NCBI GenBank assembly: GCA_947177695.1
Contig: CAMWVO010000118.1
Coordinates: 1-6,304 of the forward strand
Origin: an uncultured Clostridia bacterium
Lineage (GTDB): Bacteria; Bacillota; Clostridia; Oscillospirales; Ruminococcaceae
DNA length: 6,304 bases
Direction: 5' to 3'
Below the pieces are notes generated by a model that did no database searches, was not told the DNA's origin, and saw only the letters and a list, made by a program, of their open reading frames with translations. Positions 4,939 to 6,304 of this stretch are shown in pieces. The translations under genes and the position numbers were made by a program. Each line of letters starts with the position of its first letter. Position 1 is the stretch's first letter.

Positions 4939-6304
4939 TCATTCCATCTCTACGCCGTGGAGCTTTTCCACGCTTGCCTGTCCCCTTGCCATCCGCGGGA
5001 AGCCTATCCTTGTCAGCACGTCACGCATTGCCTTGGGCGTAAACGGAGACAGCGGCGACATTACGGGCGCGCCGTGGTTTTCCAGTGAGCAGATGTTTAT
5101 CAGCGCGGCAGCCGCTAAAAGTGATATTCCGTACAGACCGCCTATTCCTCCCGCGGCTACGGCGATAAACCGAAGCATGGTTATCTGCTGGTTAAGGCTT
5201 GGTATCACGAATGAAGCCGTTACCGAAATAGCGCAGGCAAGCAGAAGCGGGTTTGAGATTATTCCCGCCGAGACCGCCGCGTCGCCTATGATAAGTCCGC
5301 CCACTATTGAGACCGCTCCGCCCACGCTTTTGGGCAGACGCACTCCCGCCTCGCGGATTATCTCGTAGAAAAGCAGTACGATAAAGGCTTCCGCGGCAAT
5401 GGGCAGCGGTGCGGTCTGTTCCGCGGAGGCAAGTGTCGTCAGCAGCGTATGGTTGAAAAGCTCCGGGTGGAACGTCACCACCGCCACATACACAGCAGGC
5501 AGGAACACCGCCAGAAAGAACGAAAGATACCGTATCCACCGTATCAGAAAGGCGTAGAACGGTCGGAAGTTGTAGTCGTCAAGGGTCTGGAAATTTTCGA
5601 TAAACAGTGCGGGACACACAAGGGCAAAGGGCGTGCCCTCAATAAGGACGCCTATGCGTCCCTCTAAAATTTTCGCACAGAAAACGTCGGGACGCTCCGT
5701 TACCGACACTCCCGAAAACAGGGCGGGCTTGGGGTTTTCCAGAAACGGCTCAACGTAGCCGCTTCCAAGTATGCTTTCAAGGGGAAGTCCCTCAAGCCTT
5801 TTGCGTATCCGCTTGACAAGCTTCATGGGTACCCGGTCGGTCATGTAGGCGATGATAACGTCCACCTTGCTGACTTCGGTGACGGGGAAAAGCTCGAACC
5901 TGAGCAGGGGGGACTTTATCCTCCTGCGCACAAGGGACATATTCGTCCGCACCGTCTCCACAAAGCCCTCGTGAGAGCCGCGGATATTTCCCTCGGAGGA
6001 GGGTTCGGCTATCCCGCGGGTCTCGAAGCCCTGAACACCGAAAGCAAAGGCTTTTGAGCAGCCGTCTATCAGCAGTACCGCAAAGCCGCTCATCAGACGG
6101 TGTACAAGTTCGCCGTATTTTTCGGGGATACCCCTGTCGATAGTAAGCAGCATATCGTCGTGAATGTGCTTGAAGAGCATATCGGCGGAGGGGTATTTTT
6201 GCGGGTCGATATTCGTCAGCGGCGCAAGAATAAGGTTGGTGATGGTCTGGGTGGAGAGCATGCCCTCAAAGATGCCAGGACCAAGCTCACTGACCTGGAG
6301 GAGG
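4939..6304 (-). CDS. gerAA: GerAA-family spore germination protein (5' end off window)
   Basis: This is the large subunit of a GerA-type germinant receptor (PF03323). The reading frame stays open to the right edge, and the residues before the first internal Met (6261), VSELGPGIFEGML, match the family, so the true start lies outside. About 454 residues are visible, against 480-540 usual. Counting from that Met: the soluble N-terminal domain includes GNIRGSHEGFVETVRTN (92-108) and RRRIKSPLLRFELF. The family core is TERPDVFCAKILEGRIGVLIEGTPF (in part 188-212). Then come membrane segments near 242-264, 288-304, 314-335, 339-355 and 364-391, with YEIIREAGVRLPKSVGGAVS (299-318) and FVIPS between. 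The C-terminus SPLSPFTPK...GVEME is short. It heads the gerAA-gerAB-gerAC order and is separated from gerAB by 149 nt. Such operons are usually under the forespore sigma factor SigG; any promoter is outside the window. Confidence 0.93.
   Translation of the reverse strand, partial: LLQVSELGPGIFEGMLSTQTITNLILAPLTNIDPQKYPSADMLFKHIHDDMLLTIDRGIPEKYGELVHRLMSGFAVLLIDGCSKAFAFGVQGFETRGIAEPSSEGNIRGSHEGFVETVRTNMSLVRRRIKSPLLRFELFPVTEVSKVDVIIAYMTDRVPMKLVKRIRKRLEGLPLESILGSGYVEPFLENPKPALFSGVSVTERPDVFCAKILEGRIGVLIEGTPFALVCPALFIENFQTLDDYNFRPFYAFLIRWIRYLSFFLAVFLPAVYVAVVTFHPELFNHTLLTTLASAEQTAPLPIAAEAFIVLLFYEIIREAGVRLPKSVGGAVSIVGGLIIGDAAVSAGIISNPLLLACAISVTASFVIPSLNQQITMLRFIAVAAGGIGGLYGISLLAAAALINICSLENHGAPVMSPLSPFTPKAMRDVLTRIGFPRMARGQASVEKLHGVEME

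Noticed and set aside
2490..6030. Recurring TCCGCGGA palindromes
   Set aside because: The copies I checked lie inside coding sequence and mostly encode Ser-Ala-Glu or similar in the favoured codons, so they reflect codon use and not a dispersed DNA motif.

Overview
The window looks like chromosomal DNA of an anaerobic, endospore-forming Clostridia, possibly an Oscillospirales or Ruminococcaceae-like gut organism. The evidence is a gerA-type germinant-receptor operon, Firmicutes-style AAGGAG ribosome binding sites, mid-range GC with many GC-ending codons, and Cys-rich DUF3795 proteins. The family placement is inference; no taxonomic marker gene is present.

Positions 1-244 are non-coding. Positions 7-126 hold a tight run of short GC-rich hairpins, the last followed by TTTT (possible terminator for a gene off the left edge). 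Next comes a promoter with an extended -10 (TGG-TATAAT) whose -35 zone lies inside a 22-bp inverted repeat, a likely operator.

Positions 245-2598 (+ strand) form a four-gene, translationally coupled operon: a ClbS/DfsB-family four-helix-bundle protein, a DUF3795-PNPOx-like fusion, a second stand-alone DUF3795 protein, and a COG4832-type GyrI-like protein. Members of both the ClbS and GyrI-like families have been characterised as cyclopropane-opening hydrolases that detoxify DNA-alkylating natural products (colibactin; CC-1065/yatakemycin-type compounds). Finding both in one operator-controlled operon with two Cys-cluster proteins suggests a genotoxin or electrophile defence module. This is the most interesting signal in the window.

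Positions 2607-6304 (- strand) carry a gerAA-gerAB-gerAC germinant-receptor operon. It is transcribed towards the first operon and ends only 8 nt from it. gerAA is cut by the right edge. The 149-nt gap between gerAA and gerAB holds a roughly 105-bp imperfect palindrome. gerAB and gerAC overlap by ATGA. The three products assemble in the spore inner membrane: GerAA (membrane subunit with a large N-terminal soluble domain), GerAB (APC-type permease fold, germinant-binding subunit) and GerAC (lipoprotein). No stretch over 300 bases lacks a gene.
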